DNA of 64,000 bases, taken from positions 15,105-79,104 of the forward strand of contig CAZELR010000015.1 in NCBI GenBank assembly GCA_964513075.1. Direction: 5' to 3'. This DNA is from DAOUBP01 sp964513075. GTDB lineage: Bacteria > Chloroflexota > Anaerolineae > CG2-30-64-16. Every line of letters starts with the position of its first letter. Within the stretch, counting starts at the first letter, position 1. This document shows positions 63,275 through 64,000 of this stretch, in pieces. Made by a program: the position numbers and the translations under genes. Below the pieces are notes generated by a model. It worked only from the letters and a program-made list of their open reading frames with translations, did no database searches and was not told the origin of the DNA.

Positions 63275-64000
63275 TCATGGATAGCACTTGGTGTCAATCG
63301 GTGTACCCAGGCCATTCCGCAAGAATGCACAATCCCCAGCATCATCCCAAATGGGCGAACTGCTATGGTAACTGAACCCGCAGTACTCAGGATGATATTC
63401 GTCCGTGTAGACCCGGCAGACCTGACCTGGCGGCATCACAAAGCTGGGGAAAGTGAATATATGCTGCGCGTCACTCCGCAAGGTCCAGTTCTGCAACTGG
63501 ATAACGTAGAGGTCGTCATTGCGAAACTCAATGTATTCATCCGGCTGGCTCTGCCCTGAACCCTTTGAATGAATCTGGATAATATGAATAACGCCCGTCG
63601 TAAACACCGGAGTTGCTGTTGGCGTGGACGTTGGCGTTGGTGTGGGTGGTAGGACTTTCAGAACGACTGGCAAATAAGTACGATGCGGAGTAGGTGTTGG
63701 AGTACTGGTTGCCGTAGGTGTTGCAGTCGGTGTTGCAGTCGGTGTCGCAGTAGGCGTCGCAGTAGGCGTCGCAGTAGACGTCGCAGTAGGCGTGCTGGTT
63801 AGCGTAGGTGTTGCAGTCGGTGTGTCAGTTGCCGTCGGCGTCGCGGTAGGAGTCGCGGTAGGCGTGCTGGTTAGCGTGGGTGTCGCAGTCGGTGTGTCAG
63901 TTGCCGTCGGTGTGTCAGTTGCCGTCGGCGTCGCGGTAGGAGTCGCGGTAGGCGTGCTGGTTAGCGTGGGTGTCGCAGTCGGTGTGTCAGTTGCCGTCGG
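63275..64000 (-). CDS. Secreted lamin-tail-domain protein, C-terminal part (N-terminus beyond window)
   Basis: The frame is open from the right edge to the stop at 63275. From its N-terminal side it codes a long Thr-Pro-Ala linker built of TPTAT units, then TYLPVVLK, a second short linker and a C-terminal domain with IHIIQIHSKGSGQSQPDEYIE, FRNDDLYVIQLQNWTLRSD, FPSFVMPPGQVCRVYT and GDCAFLRNG. This is the lamin-tail (LTD) fold common in bacterial surface proteins. The role is probably structural or adhesive. The signal peptide must lie beyond the window. Confidence 0.8.
   Translation of the reverse strand, partial: PTATDTPTATPTLTSTPTATPTATPTATDTPTATDTPTATPTLTSTPTATPTATPTATDTPTATPTLTSTPTATSTATPTATPTATPTATPTATPTATSTPTPTPHRTYLPVVLKVLPPTPTPTSTPTATPVFTTGVIHIIQIHSKGSGQSQPDEYIEFRNDDLYVIQLQNWTLRSDAQHIFTFPSFVMPPGQVCRVYTDEYHPEYCGFSYHSSSPIWDDAGDCAFLRNGLGTPIDTKCYP
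63826..64000 (-). repeat. 90-bp tandem duplication within a Thr-Pro linker
   Basis: 63826-63915 is repeated from 63916 to the window edge, with all 85 visible bases identical. It adds 30 residues of TPTAT-type linker in frame. Shorter 6- and 18-bp units fill 63690-63825. Confidence 0.85.

Noticed and set aside
63690..64000. CRISPR or noncoding satellite
   Set aside because: Units are multiples of three and continue the Thr-Pro linker frame.
1..64000. tRNA, rRNA or riboswitch genes
   Set aside because: None recognised by eye in the gaps between genes; a covariance-model scan could not be run.

Overview
The window looks like Chloroflexota (Anaerolineae/Caldilineae-like). This is inferred from high GC with GC-rich codon use, many secreted proteins with Thr-Pro linkers, a recurrent (Y/W)LP(L/V)(L/V)L(K/R) motif, TIR-STAND proteins and effector-associated domains (EADs). 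No rRNA, tRNA or CRISPR array was seen. Most of the window is accessory DNA, read rightward from 1 to about 44.5 kb and leftward from about 46 kb to the right edge.

1-24.7 kb is a DISARM-like defence array: the C-terminal part of a UvrD-type helicase, a DEDDh exonuclease, a 1554-aa Eco57I-like N6-adenine methylase, a 2078-aa DEAD/H helicase with zinc clusters and a DUF1998 module, and a RelE-like/UvrD fusion helicase. Two blocks lie between methylase and giant helicase. The first is a three-gene module (TPR-EAD, transmembrane-EAD, caspase-EAD) bracketed by a 47-bp direct repeat derived from the methylase 3' end. The second is a 2025-aa secreted propeller/metalloprotease.

24.7-33.6 kb holds a caspase-TIR fusion, a TIR-NB-ARC-TPR protein with a C-terminal xylose-isomerase/AP-endonuclease-2-like TIM barrel, and a TIR-NB-ARC-WD40 protein with 14 WD repeats. 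33.6-34.3 kb is a scar joining fragments of an AddB-like nuclease/helicase and an ADP-ribosylglycohydrolase. 34.4-37.6 kb is a tight operon: zinc-ribbon protein, methyltransferase, KptA RNA 2'-phosphotransferase and GUN4-domain protein. The recurring enzymology is NAD+ and ADP-ribose (TIR, KptA, ADP-ribosylglycohydrolase) plus caspase-type proteolysis, which suggests layered abortive immunity around a restriction-like core.

37.8-40.5 kb: Phd/PIN toxin-antitoxin pair with a 22-bp palindromic operator, an LpqC-like esterase and an HhH-GPD glycosylase. 40.8-45.5 kb: a broken surface protein, then a locus with a near-consensus promoter encoding a papain-like C39 protein, an unknown protein and a transglutaminase-like protein, then two facing surface-protein fragments. 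46-49.7 kb (minus): an NB-ARC-TPR STAND protein and a partner gene. 49.8-56.3 kb (minus): a decayed HNH nuclease gene around an unknown gene, a tRNA nucleotidyltransferase/poly(A) polymerase-family gene, and other remnants. 56.3-57.2 kb: an IS5-family insertion with TA duplication. 57.2-64 kb (minus): three secreted proteins, the last running off the window.
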